64,000 nt of DNA from NCBI RefSeq assembly GCF_014202995.1, contig NZ_JACHIA010000006.1, positions 186,001 through 250,000 on the forward strand, read 5' to 3'. The translations under genes were made by a program, and so were the position numbers. The notes beneath the pieces were generated by a model. That model made no database searches. It was given only the letters and a program-made list of their open reading frames with translations, and was not told the DNA's origin. Positions 35,567-43,777 of this stretch are shown piece after piece (positions within the stretch are counted from its first letter, which is position 1; every line of letters starts with the position of its first letter). Origin of the DNA: Longimicrobium terrae. Its GTDB lineage: Bacteria > Gemmatimonadota > Gemmatimonadetes > Longimicrobiales > Longimicrobiaceae.

Positions 35567-36178
35567 TCACGGATACAGGTTCTGCACGCGCCATACGTCC
35601 GGCTGCGACGCGTCTTTTTCGAACCGCTCGCGCTCGTGCAGGCGGCTGGCGCGGCCCTGCCAGAACTCAATGCGCTCCGGAACCACCCGGAACCCCGACC
35701 AGTGCGGCGGACGCGGGATGTCGCCTTCCGCGAAGCGCGCTTCGTAGTCGTGCACGCGCTGCATCAGTTCGTCGTACGAGGCCAGCGGGCGGCTCTGGCT
35801 GCTGGCCCACGCACCGATGCGGCTGCCCCGCGCGCGCGAGTTGTAGTACTCGTCCGCCTCGTCCGCGGTGACGGACTCCACCGCGCCCTCGATGCGCACC
35901 TGCAGCTCCAGCGGCTGCCAGAACAGGCAGAGCGCCGCGTGCGGGTTGGCCGCCAGTTCCCGCCCCTTGCGGCTTTCCAGGTTGGTGTAGAAGACGAAGC
36001 CGCGCTCGTCGAATCCCTTGAGCAGCACCATGCGGTTGGACGGACGGCCCCGCTCGTCCGCCGTCGCCAGCGACATGGCGGTCGGCTCCTTCACCTGTGC
36101 CGCCACCACGCGCTCCATCCACTCGCCGAAGCGGCGGAACGGCTCCGCGTGGGGCGCGGTGCGATATGCGGTTTCCAT
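35567..36178 (-). CDS. pdxH: pyridoxamine 5'-phosphate oxidase
   Basis: FMN enzyme that oxidises pyridoxamine or pyridoxine phosphate to PLP. The 203-residue protein has EPTAMSLATAD, RPSNRMVLLKGFDERGFVFYTN and the C-terminal WSGFRVVPERIEFWQG and RVQNLYP (expected RLAP-type end) blocks. ATG 36178 is possible, but a GTG at 36190 overlaps the DUF2911 stop as GTGA and would fit the coupling seen elsewhere here; the protein would then be 207 residues. No ribosome site is clear for either. Confidence 0.9.
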   Translation of the reverse strand: METAYRTAPHAEPFRRFGEWMERVVAAQVKEPTAMSLATADERGRPSNRMVLLKGFDERGFVFYTNLESRKGRELAANPHAALCLFWQPLELQVRIEGAVESVTADEADEYYNSRARGSRIGAWASSQSRPLASYDELMQRVHDYEARFAEGDIPRPPHWSGFRVVPERIEFWQGRASRLHERERFEKDASQPDVWRVQNLYP

Positions 36179-36186
36179 GCGGTCCG

Positions 36187-36801
36187 TCACGCGGCAGGCT
36201 GGACGGGGGCCACCAGGCGCGTGTTCTCCCATTCCATCACCAGGTTGAGCCCGGTTCCGGACGGCTGCAGCTGGATGGTGAACTGCTCCACCGGCGCCGC
36301 CGTGCGCTCCATGCGCAGGGGGATGCGGGCCAGGTCCTGCTCCTGCTTGTACTCGGTGCCCCACTGCCCCGTCTGGCGGTTGACGATCAGCTGCCAGTCG
36401 CGCTCGCCCGGAAGGGTGTACAGCGTGTAGGTGCCGGCCGGGATGCGCGTTCCGCTGATGCTGATGTCGCGGGCGGTCACCAGCGTGGTGGCCGCGTTGG
36501 CCCCCGTGCGCCACACCTGCCCGTACGGAACCAGCCCGCCCATGATGGCGCGGCCGCGCATGAACGGACGGCCGTAGTCCACCATCACCATGTGTCCGGC
36601 GAGCGAGGCGCGCGCTGTGTCGCGCGGGCTGGCCACGGCGCGCGGGGCGCCGGCCGGGGCGGCCGCGGGCGTCGCGGCGGGGGCGGTGGCCGGAGCGGCG
36701 GCCGGGGTCTGTTCGGGCGCGGGCTGCTGCTGGCCGCAGGCGCCCAGCGTGGCGGCGAGGGCCAGCGTGGCGAACACGGGGGAAAGGCGGAATGCGGTCA
36801 T
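36187..36801 (-). CDS. DUF2911 lipoprotein
   Basis: A 204-residue lipoprotein with a signal peptide and lipobox (LGAC near residue 19), an Ala/Pro-rich linker (about 22-55) and a DUF2911 domain (VMVDYGRPFMRGRAIMGGLVPYGQVWRTGANAATTLVT ... IPAGTYTLYTLP). DUF2911 proteins are secreted and of unknown function, common in Bacteroidota and Gemmatimonadota. ATG 36801 follows GGAGG by five bases. It overlaps pdxH (GTGA) if the GTG start of that gene is used. Confidence 0.85.
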   Translation of the reverse strand: MTAFRLSPVFATLALAATLGACGQQQPAPEQTPAAAPATAPAATPAAAPAGAPRAVASPRDTARASLAGHMVMVDYGRPFMRGRAIMGGLVPYGQVWRTGANAATTLVTARDISISGTRIPAGTYTLYTLPGERDWQLIVNRQTGQWGTEYKQEQDLARIPLRMERTAAPVEQFTIQLQPSGTGLNLVMEWENTRLVAPVQPAA

Positions 36802-37010
36802 CAACACCTCCAGCGGGGTGGATCGGGATCGTGCTTCGGAGGTCCGGGCGATGGGCGGCGCGGAGCCGTACATCAACCCGGACCCACGGATTGTACCCAC
36901 CGTGGTGCCGCCCCGGCAAGCGCGGCGGGCTTGGCGAGCGGGTTATGTTGATGGGGATTGGACCGTCCGTGGGCGCGCCGGGGCGACGGAAGTCGCGGCA
37001 ACAACGGCGC

Positions 37011-37172
37011 GAAGTCCGCTTGCGCGGAGTGGGACCGACGCATGGGCGCGGTCTGCGGAGCCACGCGGCCGCGGAGCCGAAGTCGTGCGTTCCGGCAAAC
37101 ATCGGAGCGTCCGCCCGTCCAGGAGCGAATGAATCCGCCGCTGGAACAACACGAAGTCCGCCTGCGCGGACT
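37011..37172. repeat. direct hairpin repeats and AGCGAATGAATCCGCCGC arm
   Basis: GAAGTCCGCTTGCGCGGAGT (37011-37030) and GAAGTCCGCCTGCGCGGACT (37153-37172) are direct copies of a hairpin (AGTCCGC/GCGGACT). Between them is the 26-bp arm 37123-37148, whose inverted copy (24 of 26 positions) lies at 37870-37895. These fill the 447-base gap between DUF2911 and the CPXCG gene. No gene is seen. Confidence 0.75.
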
Positions 37173-37248
37173 GCGGCGGCGGGTTCGGTCTGGGTCGCGC
37201 AGCTTGGCGCGTGCGGACGATGTGTTTCTCTGACCTTTGATCCGATCG

Positions 37249-37524
37249 ATGATCTTCATTCAGATTCCGCCCGACGAGGACGATCCCGAGCTGGACGCGG
37301 ACTTTCCCCTCGGCGACGGCACGGCGGACATGGACGCGGCGGTCACCTGTCCCTACTGCGGCGAGGAGATGGAGATCGCGCTGGATCCGGGGAGCGGGCC
37401 GCGCCAGGAGTACGTGGAAGACTGCCAGGTCTGCTGCCGCCCGTGGACCGTCCACGTCGCCTACGGCCCGGACGGCGCCGCCGACGTCACTCTCGACGCC
37501 GCCGACGACGCCTGGGACGACTGA
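37249..37524 (+). CDS. CPXCG-motif cysteine-rich protein
   Basis: A 91-residue acidic protein with two cysteine pairs: CPYCG (about residues 33-37) and DCQVCCRPW (about 58-66), the CPXCG family, likely a zinc-binding fold. Function unknown. The start at 37249 is chosen over 37237 by family length. The gene is enclosed by inverted 26-bp repeat arms at 37123 and 37870. Confidence 0.8.
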   Translation: MIFIQIPPDEDDPELDADFPLGDGTADMDAAVTCPYCGEEMEIALDPGSGPRQEYVEDCQVCCRPWTVHVAYGPDGAADVTLDAADDAWDD

Positions 37525-37695
37525 TCGCGATCGGCAGCACTGCCCCACCGCCATGTCGTCGCGCCGCACGCCACCATCGTGCGGACACCGACCCTTCGTC
37601 GTACGCGTCATCGTGTCGAGGTGACGCGGATCGCAGCCCCGCCGCGGATAAACACTTCTCCGGCATACCCCATCCCGAACGACACGCCCCCCGGC

Positions 37696-37760
37696 GTCAT
37701 CCTGAGGCGGCGCCGGCCGCTCCTTCCGCCCCGCCGCACGTTGGCGCCGACGAAGGATCT
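37696..37760. repeat. GTCATCCTGAGG...GAAGGATCT repeat, single copy
   Basis: Same family as 3715-3878 and 40145-40328. It lies in a 622-base gene-free gap together with the arm at 37870 and the hairpin at 37951. Confidence 0.8.
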
Positions 37761-37869
37761 GCTTTCCCCGGGCGCGGCTGGCGGGTCGCGCGGATGCCGG
37801 CCGTCTGCCGATACGCGGTTGAAGCCCCGAACGTGGACGCGACAGCGGCCATGTGTCGGGGCTTACCGC

Positions 37870-37895
37870 TGTTGGAGCGGCGGATTCATTCGCTC
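37870..37895. repeat. 26-bp arm, inverted copy of 37123-37148
   Basis: Pairs with 37123-37148 at 24 of 26 positions in inverted orientation, bracketing the CPXCG gene. Confidence 0.75.
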
Positions 37896-37950
37896 AAGAC
37901 AATCGCGCCCGCGCTGATTCTCGCGATGTCTGCCGGACTTTCTGCCCTGC

Positions 37951-37987
37951 CCCAACCCTCCCCCAGTCTTTTTTGGGGGAGGTTGGG
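37951..37987. terminator. CCCAACC...GGTTGGG hairpin
   Basis: A 14-bp stem with one bulged C (37951-37965 with 37974-37987) around GTCTTTTT. It could be a terminator-like repeat unit rather than the end of a specific gene, since the CPXCG gene ends 430 bases earlier. Confidence 0.5.
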
Positions 37988-38146
37988 CCGGTGGTGCCGG
38001 CCCGGGTGGGGGCCACCGTGATGCACACCATCCACACCGAAAGTCCACCGCCGCGCGTTCGGGACGAATCCTGCAATACCGTGTAACGATCAGGCCGGCG
38101 CGCGTAACAGGAGCCGGGTGGTGGGGATGACGAGGAGGAGCACGGA

Positions 38147-38659
38147 ATGAAGCTGCTGGTGATTCGGCATGGCGTGGCGGGCACGCGCGACGAGTGGGCG
38201 GGAACGGGCAGGCCCGACACGCAGCGCCCGCTGACGGACGACGGGCGAAAGAAGATGAAGCGCGCCGCGCGCGGCCTTGCGGCCGTGGTGCCGCGCATCG
38301 ACGTGCTGGCCTCGTCGCCGCTGGTGCGCGCGTCGCAGACGGCGGAAATCGTGGCGGCGGAATACAGCGATCTGCGCATCGACACGCTCGCCGAACTGTC
38401 GCCGGAGCGGCGGCCGGATGAACTGCTGGGCTGGCTGCGCTCGCAGAAGCCCGGCACCACCGTCGCCGTGGTGGGCCATGAGCCGCACCTGGGCTTTCTG
38501 GCCGGATGGCTGCTGACGGGGCGCAACGACTCGTTCGTGGAATTCCGCAAGGGCGGCGCGGTCCTGCTGGACTTTGACGATCCGCCGGCGGGTGGCAACG
38601 CGGTGCTCTCGTGGGCGCTTACGCCGCGCATGCTCCGCACGCTGGGCGAGGCGGAATGA
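38147..38659 (+). CDS. sixA: SixA-type phosphohistidine phosphatase
   Basis: A 170-residue histidine phosphatase with the RHG motif at residues 7-9 (LLVIRHGVAG), the second catalytic histidine in VVGHEPHLG (about 107-115) and the usual SPLVRASQTAEI. SixA removes phosphate from histidine of phosphotransfer proteins. ATG 38147 follows GAGGAGGAG. The stop overlaps the CHAD-CYTH gene (ATGA), so the two are translationally coupled. Confidence 0.9.
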   Translation: MKLLVIRHGVAGTRDEWAGTGRPDTQRPLTDDGRKKMKRAARGLAAVVPRIDVLASSPLVRASQTAEIVAAEYSDLRIDTLAELSPERRPDELLGWLRSQKPGTTVAVVGHEPHLGFLAGWLLTGRNDSFVEFRKGGAVLLDFDDPPAGGNAVLSWALTPRMLRTLGEAE

Positions 38660-40047
38660 AGGGCGCGGCCGCGCTGCTGGACCTGTCCGCGCCCCGCGCC
38701 GCGCGCTGGCTGGCCCTGCACTTTCTGGAGGAGGCGGATGCCGCGCGCGTCCGCCTGGACGACCCCGCCGATGCCGAGGCGCTGCACGACTTCCGCGTCG
38801 CCATCCGCCGGCTGCGCAGCACCCTGCGTGCATACGCCGACCACGTGGACGAGTCCATCGGCGGGCGCGACCGGCGCCGCCTGCGCAAGCTGGCCCACGC
38901 CACCGGCGACAGCCGCGACGGCGAAGTCCTCATCGAATGGGTGGAGTCGCGCCGCGAAGGCATTGGCGAGGACGGGACGGCGGGCGCGGAGTGGCTGGAC
39001 AGGCGCCTGCGGAAGCGGCAGGCCAGGCTCGGCACCGCGCTGCGCGAAGAGGTGGCGCACGATTTTTCGCGCGAGCGGCGGCGGCTTCAGGATCGCCTGG
39101 AGCACTACACCAGCCACGTCTCGCTCGATGACCCGCGCGAACTTCCGCGGATGAGCCTGGTGCTGGCCGATCTGGTGGAACTGCACGCGGCGCAGCTTCG
39201 CGAGCGGCTGGGCGAGGTGCGCGGCGTGGAGATGCAGGAGGTGGCGCACGAAGGCCGCATCGCCGCCAAGCGCCTGCGCTACCTGGTGGAGCCGTTTTCC
39301 GGCGAGATGCCCGGTGCCTCCGCGCTGGTCAAGCGGATCAAGGCGCTGCAGGAGGTGCTGGGCCAGATGCACGACGCCCACGTGGCCGCCGGGGTTATCG
39401 CCGACGCGCTGGGCGATCTGGATGATGATGACGACGAGGCGCGGCCGGGCCTTGAAGCGCTGGCCGGCGTGGCGGACGCCGAGGTGCACGCCCGCTACGC
39501 CGAGGTGGAATCGGAGTGGCTGGGCGAGAACGCGCAGCCGTTCTTTACCGAGGTGGCAGCGCTGGTGGCGCGCCTTCGCGCGGGCGGCGACGACCGCGAG
39601 ATCGAGCGCAAGTACCTGCTGCACACCATGCCCGTGCTTCCGGAAGGCGCCATCAAGACCGACATCGCGCAGGGCTACGTTCCCGGCGAGCGGCTGAACG
39701 AGCGCGTCCGCCGCGTCCGGCGCGACCGCAAGTCGCGGTTCTACCGGACGATCAAGATGGGGTCGGGGATCAGCCGGATGGAACTGGAGGAAGAGACGAC
39801 GGAACTCATCTTCCGCCGCCTGTGGTCCCTGACGCGCGGCCGGCGGGTGCAGAAGATCCGCTACCGGGTGCAGCAGGGCGACTTCACGTGGGAGATCGAC
39901 CAGTTCCGCGACCGCGAGCTGTATCTGGCGGAGATCGAGCTTCCGTCGGAGGACACGGAGGTCGTTCTCCCCGACTGGCTGCGCGACTGCGTGGATCGCG
40001 ACGTCACCGGCGAGCCGGAGTACGTGAACATCAACCTGGCCCGCTGA
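38656..40047 (+). CDS. CHAD-CYTH domain protein
   Basis: A 463-residue fusion. Residues about 15-290 are a CHAD domain, a helical histidine-rich domain known to bind polyphosphate (LHDFRVAIRRLRSTLRAY and ARRLRYLVEPF-like blocks). Residues about 315-460 are a CYTH domain (EIERKYLL at 315-322, RVRRVRRDRKSRFYRTIK, LYLAEIELP), a triphosphate tunnel metalloenzyme. Proteins of this type are usually CYTH first, then CHAD; here the order is reversed. It is coupled to SixA, so a role in polyphosphate or inorganic triphosphate turnover is likely. Confidence 0.9.
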   Translation: MKGAAALLDLSAPRAARWLALHFLEEADAARVRLDDPADAEALHDFRVAIRRLRSTLRAYADHVDESIGGRDRRRLRKLAHATGDSRDGEVLIEWVESRREGIGEDGTAGAEWLDRRLRKRQARLGTALREEVAHDFSRERRRLQDRLEHYTSHVSLDDPRELPRMSLVLADLVELHAAQLRERLGEVRGVEMQEVAHEGRIAAKRLRYLVEPFSGEMPGASALVKRIKALQEVLGQMHDAHVAAGVIADALGDLDDDDDEARPGLEALAGVADAEVHARYAEVESEWLGENAQPFFTEVAALVARLRAGGDDREIERKYLLHTMPVLPEGAIKTDIAQGYVPGERLNERVRRVRRDRKSRFYRTIKMGSGISRMELEEETTELIFRRLWSLTRGRRVQKIRYRVQQGDFTWEIDQFRDRELYLAEIELPSEDTEVVLPDWLRDCVDRDVTGEPEYVNINLAR

Positions 40048-40144
40048 CCGTCATCCGCCGAGCGCCGCGCCGGACAGAGGTGTTGAGAAACCCCCGTCTG
40101 TTCTGGCTCAGATTCGGCCCAACGGCCGGCTGACGCCGCAAGGC

Positions 40145-40328
40145 GTCATTCTGAGGAGGCGCCGGCCACGTTTTTCACCGCGCCGAATCCTGGCGCCGAC
40201 GAAGGATCTGCTTTCCCCGCGAGAACGGGCGTGCGTTACGCGACGTTGGCTCGGCGGCGAGTAGATCCTTCGATCGCACAGAGTTCGGCGCGGCGGAGAA
40301 GGCGGCGCACGCTTCCCTGAGAATGACA
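40145..40328. repeat. TGTCATTCTGAG...GAAGGATCT repeat, opposed pair
   Basis: Direct copy at 40145-40209 and inverted copy at 40263-40328, with their GAAGGATCT ends facing inward, the opposite layout to 3715-3878. The surrounding 532-base gap (40048-40579) also holds the repeat at 40490 and no gene. Confidence 0.8.
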
Positions 40329-40489
40329 TGCGCTTGCGCCGGGAACAGTCGCCTGTGCCCTCCTGAGCGAGCGGCGACGCGGACGCTTCGGCCACACCGT
40401 TGACTGCACCGAGAGTTCTCAACACGCTCCTCAGAATGGTATTCGGGGGATGAGCAGAGGGCGCAGAGCAGCCGGGCTCCGACGTATTG

Positions 40490-40550
40490 CCCCCACACTC
40501 CCCCGCGTACCTCCGCGTACCCCCGCGACCTCCGCGTGAGGGCAGTTGAC
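40490..40550. repeat. CCCCGCGTACCTCCGCGT...GAGGGCAGTTG repeat
   Basis: A third single arm of the CCTCCGCG family, with the same GTGAGGGCAGTTG end as 27121. Confidence 0.75.
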
Positions 40551-40579
40551 CGCGCATGCCGCCAGACGAGAGCCCGCGG

Positions 40580-41383
40580 TCAAGCGTCCTGCTGCGCCAG
40601 CCTGGCCACGCGCGCCGCGAGCCGCCGCGGAATGAAGCGGGTGCCGAACGCCATCACCCGGTTCACGGCGCCGGTGATGACGAGCGGCTTTCCCGCGCGC
40701 ATCGCCGCGTAGCCCGCCCGGGCCACGTCGCCGGCCGTCATCACCTGCGCGCCGCGGAACAGGCGCGAGTTCTCCATCCCCGCCGCCACCTGGAACTCGG
40801 TGCGGGTGGCGCCCGGGCACAGCGCCGTCACCGACACGCCCGTGCCCTCCATCTCCACCGACAGCGCCTCGGAAAAGCTGAGCACGTACGCCTTGCTGGC
40901 GTAGTACACGGCCATCAGCGGCCCCGGCTGGAACGCCGCGGTGGAGGCGACGTTCATCACGTATCCGCGCCGCCGCTCCACCATCCCGGGCAGAAACAGC
41001 TTGGTGAGATGCGTGAGCGCCACGATGTTCACCTGCAGCATCTCCAACTCGCGCGGAAGCGCCGTGGGCTCCCCTTCTCCGACATCCACGAACGTCCCCG
41101 CCAGGCCGAAGCCGGCGTTGTTCACCAGCGCGTCCACGGGCACGCCGATCTGCCGCACGGCGTTCAGCAGCGCGGGCGGTGCCGCGGGATTGGCGAGGTC
41201 CGCCGGAACGACATGGTGCCGCACGCCGTATCGGGCGGAAAGCGATTCGCCCACGCGCTCCAGCCCCTCGCGGCTGCGCGCGACCAGGATGACGTCCCAC
41301 CCGTCGCGGGCAAAGCACTCCGCCAGCTCCGCCCCGATGCCGCCCGACGCGCCGGTGACCAGCGCGGTTCCCCTGTCCGTCAT
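40580..41383 (-). CDS. SDR-family oxidoreductase
   Basis: A classical SDR of 267 residues from ATG 41383 (GGGAG upstream). TGASGGIG (residues 11-18), NNAG and YYASKAYVLSF with the catalytic Tyr and Lys are present. The C-terminal tail is arginine-rich. The sequence resembles DltE/YqjQ-type SDRs; substrate unknown. It is the last minus-strand gene before a repeat-filled gap. Confidence 0.85.
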   Translation of the reverse strand: MTDRGTALVTGASGGIGAELAECFARDGWDVILVARSREGLERVGESLSARYGVRHHVVPADLANPAAPPALLNAVRQIGVPVDALVNNAGFGLAGTFVDVGEGEPTALPRELEMLQVNIVALTHLTKLFLPGMVERRRGYVMNVASTAAFQPGPLMAVYYASKAYVLSFSEALSVEMEGTGVSVTALCPGATRTEFQVAAGMENSRLFRGAQVMTAGDVARAGYAAMRAGKPLVITGAVNRVMAFGTRFIPRRLAARVARLAQQDA

Positions 41384-41416
41384 CGTGCTCCCACGCTGTT
41401 CAGGCAATATGAACCA

Positions 41417-42775
41417 TCATCCATCCGCGGCCGCACCCGCCGTCACGCGGGCCAGCAGGTCGCGCGCGGCGTAGAGCACGTCGCGGTAGCGGTCCTCGAT
41501 GTCGGCGCGGTCGCGGGGTTCCGCGGCGCCGTCCATTCCGGCGCGGTGAACCATTTCCGCGTGGCGCACCAGCGCGTCGACCTCGTCCGGATCGCCGCGC
41601 GTGCAGCGGAGCACCGCATGAATCGTTTCCAGCATGCGCAGCACCACCGCCGGAGACCGCGCCCCGAACTGGCGGATCTGGTTGAACGCCGCGTCAACAA
41701 GGCCGACGAAGCGGATGGGGCAGCGCTGCACCACGCGCACCTCGCCATCCGCCCCGCGAACAAAGGAGTACGGCGTCCGCCCCCGCGCCGCGCGACAGAG
41801 CGCGGCCCCCAGCCAGTCCAGCGAGCCCATGGCGGTAAAGGGATCGTTGATGGCCGGCGATAGCGCGCGCACCGCGACTTCCACCAGCTGGTCCACCGCG
41901 AATTCCACGTCCTGCTCCGCCGTGCGCTGCGAGCCGATGACAAAGCAGGCGCGCAGGGCCCGCCTCCCCTCGTCGTCCAGCGACTCCGGCGGCCAGGCCC
42001 GCACCAGCGGCCCGCCCTCGATCACGAAGCTTCCCGGACGCATTTCCGCCACCAGCAGCGTTCCCGTCCGCTCGGCGAACCGCAGCAGCCCCCGGTCGTC
42101 CACCGCCTGCACGTAGCCGTCGGCGGGGCTGGGCACCGCGTCCGCCCGCTCGTCAAAGCCATCCGGCAGCGTGGCGTCCAGCGAGGGCTCGGACCCGTCG
42201 GGAATGGCGAACTCCCGCTCCACCTCGCGCGCCAGTTCGCGCCCCACCGAGGCCACCACGTTGGGCGCCTGAATGCTGACCGCCACGTGGTGGATGAAGT
42301 AGATGAGCACGCCCAGGCTGGCCAGTCCCAGCACCAGCCCTCCGGTAACCGCCAGCGCCGGAACAAAGCGAGTCACCTCCTCATCGCCGCGGACGGTGCG
42401 CAGCACGAGCAGGCAGTAGGTGAAGGTGGCGATGAACGTTCCCAGGACGAACTGGTTGCCCCGGTCGCGCATGAAGCCGCTCAGCAGCCGCGGGCCCAGC
42501 TGGCTGCTGGCCAGCGTGAGCGCGGCGATGGTGATGGAAAACGTCACCCCGGCCGTGCCCATCACCGAACCCGCCACCATCGCCAGCAGCGAGCGCGCGC
42601 CCTCCGGCCCGCCGCTGAACACCCAGCCCAGCGCCGCCGTCTGCCGCGCGGAAAGCATGTGGTCCGCCTGCACCAGCCCCAGCGCCAGCGCGGCCGCGCC
42701 CACCGCCATCAGCGAAGGGATGAACCAGTAGGTGGCTCGCAGCGATTCCCACAGGTGCGCCAGCCTGAGTCTCAC
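41417..42775 (-). CDS. DUF2254 membrane protein
   Basis: A 452-residue protein with about four N-terminal membrane segments (about 18-38, 60-90, 110-130 and 140-170) and a soluble C-terminal half of the DUF2254 family (RDRGNQFVLGTFIATFTYCLLVLRTV in the membrane part, AISPAINDPFTA-like motif in the soluble part). Function unknown. No partner gene is evident. Confidence 0.85.
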   Translation of the reverse strand: MRLRLAHLWESLRATYWFIPSLMAVGAAALALGLVQADHMLSARQTAALGWVFSGGPEGARSLLAMVAGSVMGTAGVTFSITIAALTLASSQLGPRLLSGFMRDRGNQFVLGTFIATFTYCLLVLRTVRGDEEVTRFVPALAVTGGLVLGLASLGVLIYFIHHVAVSIQAPNVVASVGRELAREVEREFAIPDGSEPSLDATLPDGFDERADAVPSPADGYVQAVDDRGLLRFAERTGTLLVAEMRPGSFVIEGGPLVRAWPPESLDDEGRRALRACFVIGSQRTAEQDVEFAVDQLVEVAVRALSPAINDPFTAMGSLDWLGAALCRAARGRTPYSFVRGADGEVRVVQRCPIRFVGLVDAAFNQIRQFGARSPAVVLRMLETIHAVLRCTRGDPDEVDALVRHAEMVHRAGMDGAAEPRDRADIEDRYRDVLYAARDLLARVTAGAAADG

Positions 42776-42864
42776 GTCCGCTCCGGGTCAGGGTTTCTGC
42801 CCACCCTGCGCAAGCCCGGGTCCGTGGATGAGAATCGCCGGCGCGGCGGGGTCCCGGACGCGAC

Positions 42865-42896
42865 GGTGCCCGGAACCGCCAGCGGTCCCGGGCACC
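42865..42896 (-). terminator. hairpin terminator after cysteine-rich gene
   Basis: A 9-bp stem (42865-42873 with 42888-42896) continues after one mismatch into a 4-bp inner stem. Confidence 0.65.
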
Positions 42897-42922
42897 ACGA
42901 AAAGCACGAATGCGGCGGGATG

Positions 42923-43366
42923 TCAGACGGCGGGGTCGCAGGCCATGCGCTCGGCCTCGGGGCGGCCGGCGGTTTCGGTGACGATGGCCGGGCAGCGCAT
43001 GCACGCCGACTTGCCTTCCTGCTTCCACCACCGGCAGTCCGGACGCACCTGGCACGCGGGCAGCGCCCTGCTCGCGATGGGCGTCATCTGTACGAGCTTG
43101 GTCACCAGGCGGCAGTCGCTGCCGTCAAAGTGCGAGCACCCGCTTCCCGCGCAGGGCGCGGCGAACCGGAACACCTCCGCGGGATTCACGGGGCCGGCCA
43201 GGGCCAGCACCTCGTCGGTCACGGGCACGCGACCGTTCAGGTATCCCACCCGCCGCTCCTCCGGCGTGCCGCCCACCACCCCGAACACGAACGCCCCGTC
43301 CAGCCGGGCGGGCGCGCTGGGGCACAGCGGCGGCGAGGCATGCCGGTCCACCACGGCCGTGCTCAC
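42923..43366 (-). CDS. small cysteine-rich protein coupled to a 51-residue peptide
   Basis: A 147-residue soluble protein starting at a GTG that overlaps the peptide gene stop as GTGA. Nine cysteines, seven of them grouped as C-X4-C-X7-C (about residues 72-85) and C-X5-C-X10-C-X2-C (about 105-125, CRWWKQEGKSACMRCP). Such spacing is typical of metal or iron-sulphur sites; there is no radical-SAM CxxxCxxC at the N-terminus. Related proteins are sometimes labelled nitrogen fixation protein, without proof. No signal peptide. The strict coupling to a tiny peptide suggests that it binds, modifies or is regulated by it. Function unknown. Confidence 0.6.
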   Translation of the reverse strand: MSTAVVDRHASPPLCPSAPARLDGAFVFGVVGGTPEERRVGYLNGRVPVTDEVLALAGPVNPAEVFRFAAPCAGSGCSHFDGSDCRLVTKLVQMTPIASRALPACQVRPDCRWWKQEGKSACMRCPAIVTETAGRPEAERMACDPAV

Positions 43367-43518
43367 GGCTCGAAGGTCGGCGCCGGCGGGTACATGCCGC
43401 AGGTGGTGCCCGGGTCGATGGAGCCCAGCAGCGACTGCTGCTGAACGGCCAGCGCCTGCGCCTGCGCGGCCGCTTCGCCCAGGCCTTCGATGGGGACGAT
43501 CGTGGGATTTGCCTGCAT
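43363..43518 (-). CDS. 51-residue peptide, possible RiPP-like precursor
   Basis: A short gene with a proper ribosome site (CCGGAG, seven bases before ATG 43518). The first 33 residues are Ala/Gln-rich and leader-like, ending QQQSLLGS; the last 18 (SIDPGTTCGMYPPAPTFEP region) hold Thr, Thr, Cys and several Pro and aromatic residues, as in core peptides of some ribosomally made natural products. No signal peptide. It overlaps the cysteine-rich gene by 4 bases. No lanthipeptide synthetase, YcaO, radical SAM or transporter gene is nearby, so a small regulatory or structural peptide is equally possible. Confidence 0.5.
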   Translation of the reverse strand: MQANPTIVPIEGLGEAAAQAQALAVQQQSLLGSIDPGTTCGMYPPAPTFEP

Positions 43519-43723
43519 CGTCTGACTCCGGAACGGGGGGATGGAGAAGGCGCGCGGTCCCGCCGCGGGGTGCGGCGCGGATCGCGGTCCCACGCACACT
43601 ATATCCGCCGCTTTCCAAGGTCAAGCATTTTCTTTTCGATGCATCCCCTTGCGGTCACTGCTGATATGCGTGTTGTCACGCGCGTGTTGTACGCTCCATT
43701 TCGCGACATCAACAGAAAAGAAG

Positions 43724-43750
43724 CGGGGCGCACATCCACTGTGCGCCCCG
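43724..43750 (-). terminator. hairpin terminator after HtrA gene
   Basis: A perfect 10-bp stem (43724-43733 with 43741-43750) just past the HtrA stop. The rest of the 259-base gap up to the peptide gene has lower GC and no gene that I can see. Confidence 0.7.
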
Positions 43751-43777
43751 TCATCGTATTCCGCCCGGGAAGGACAA

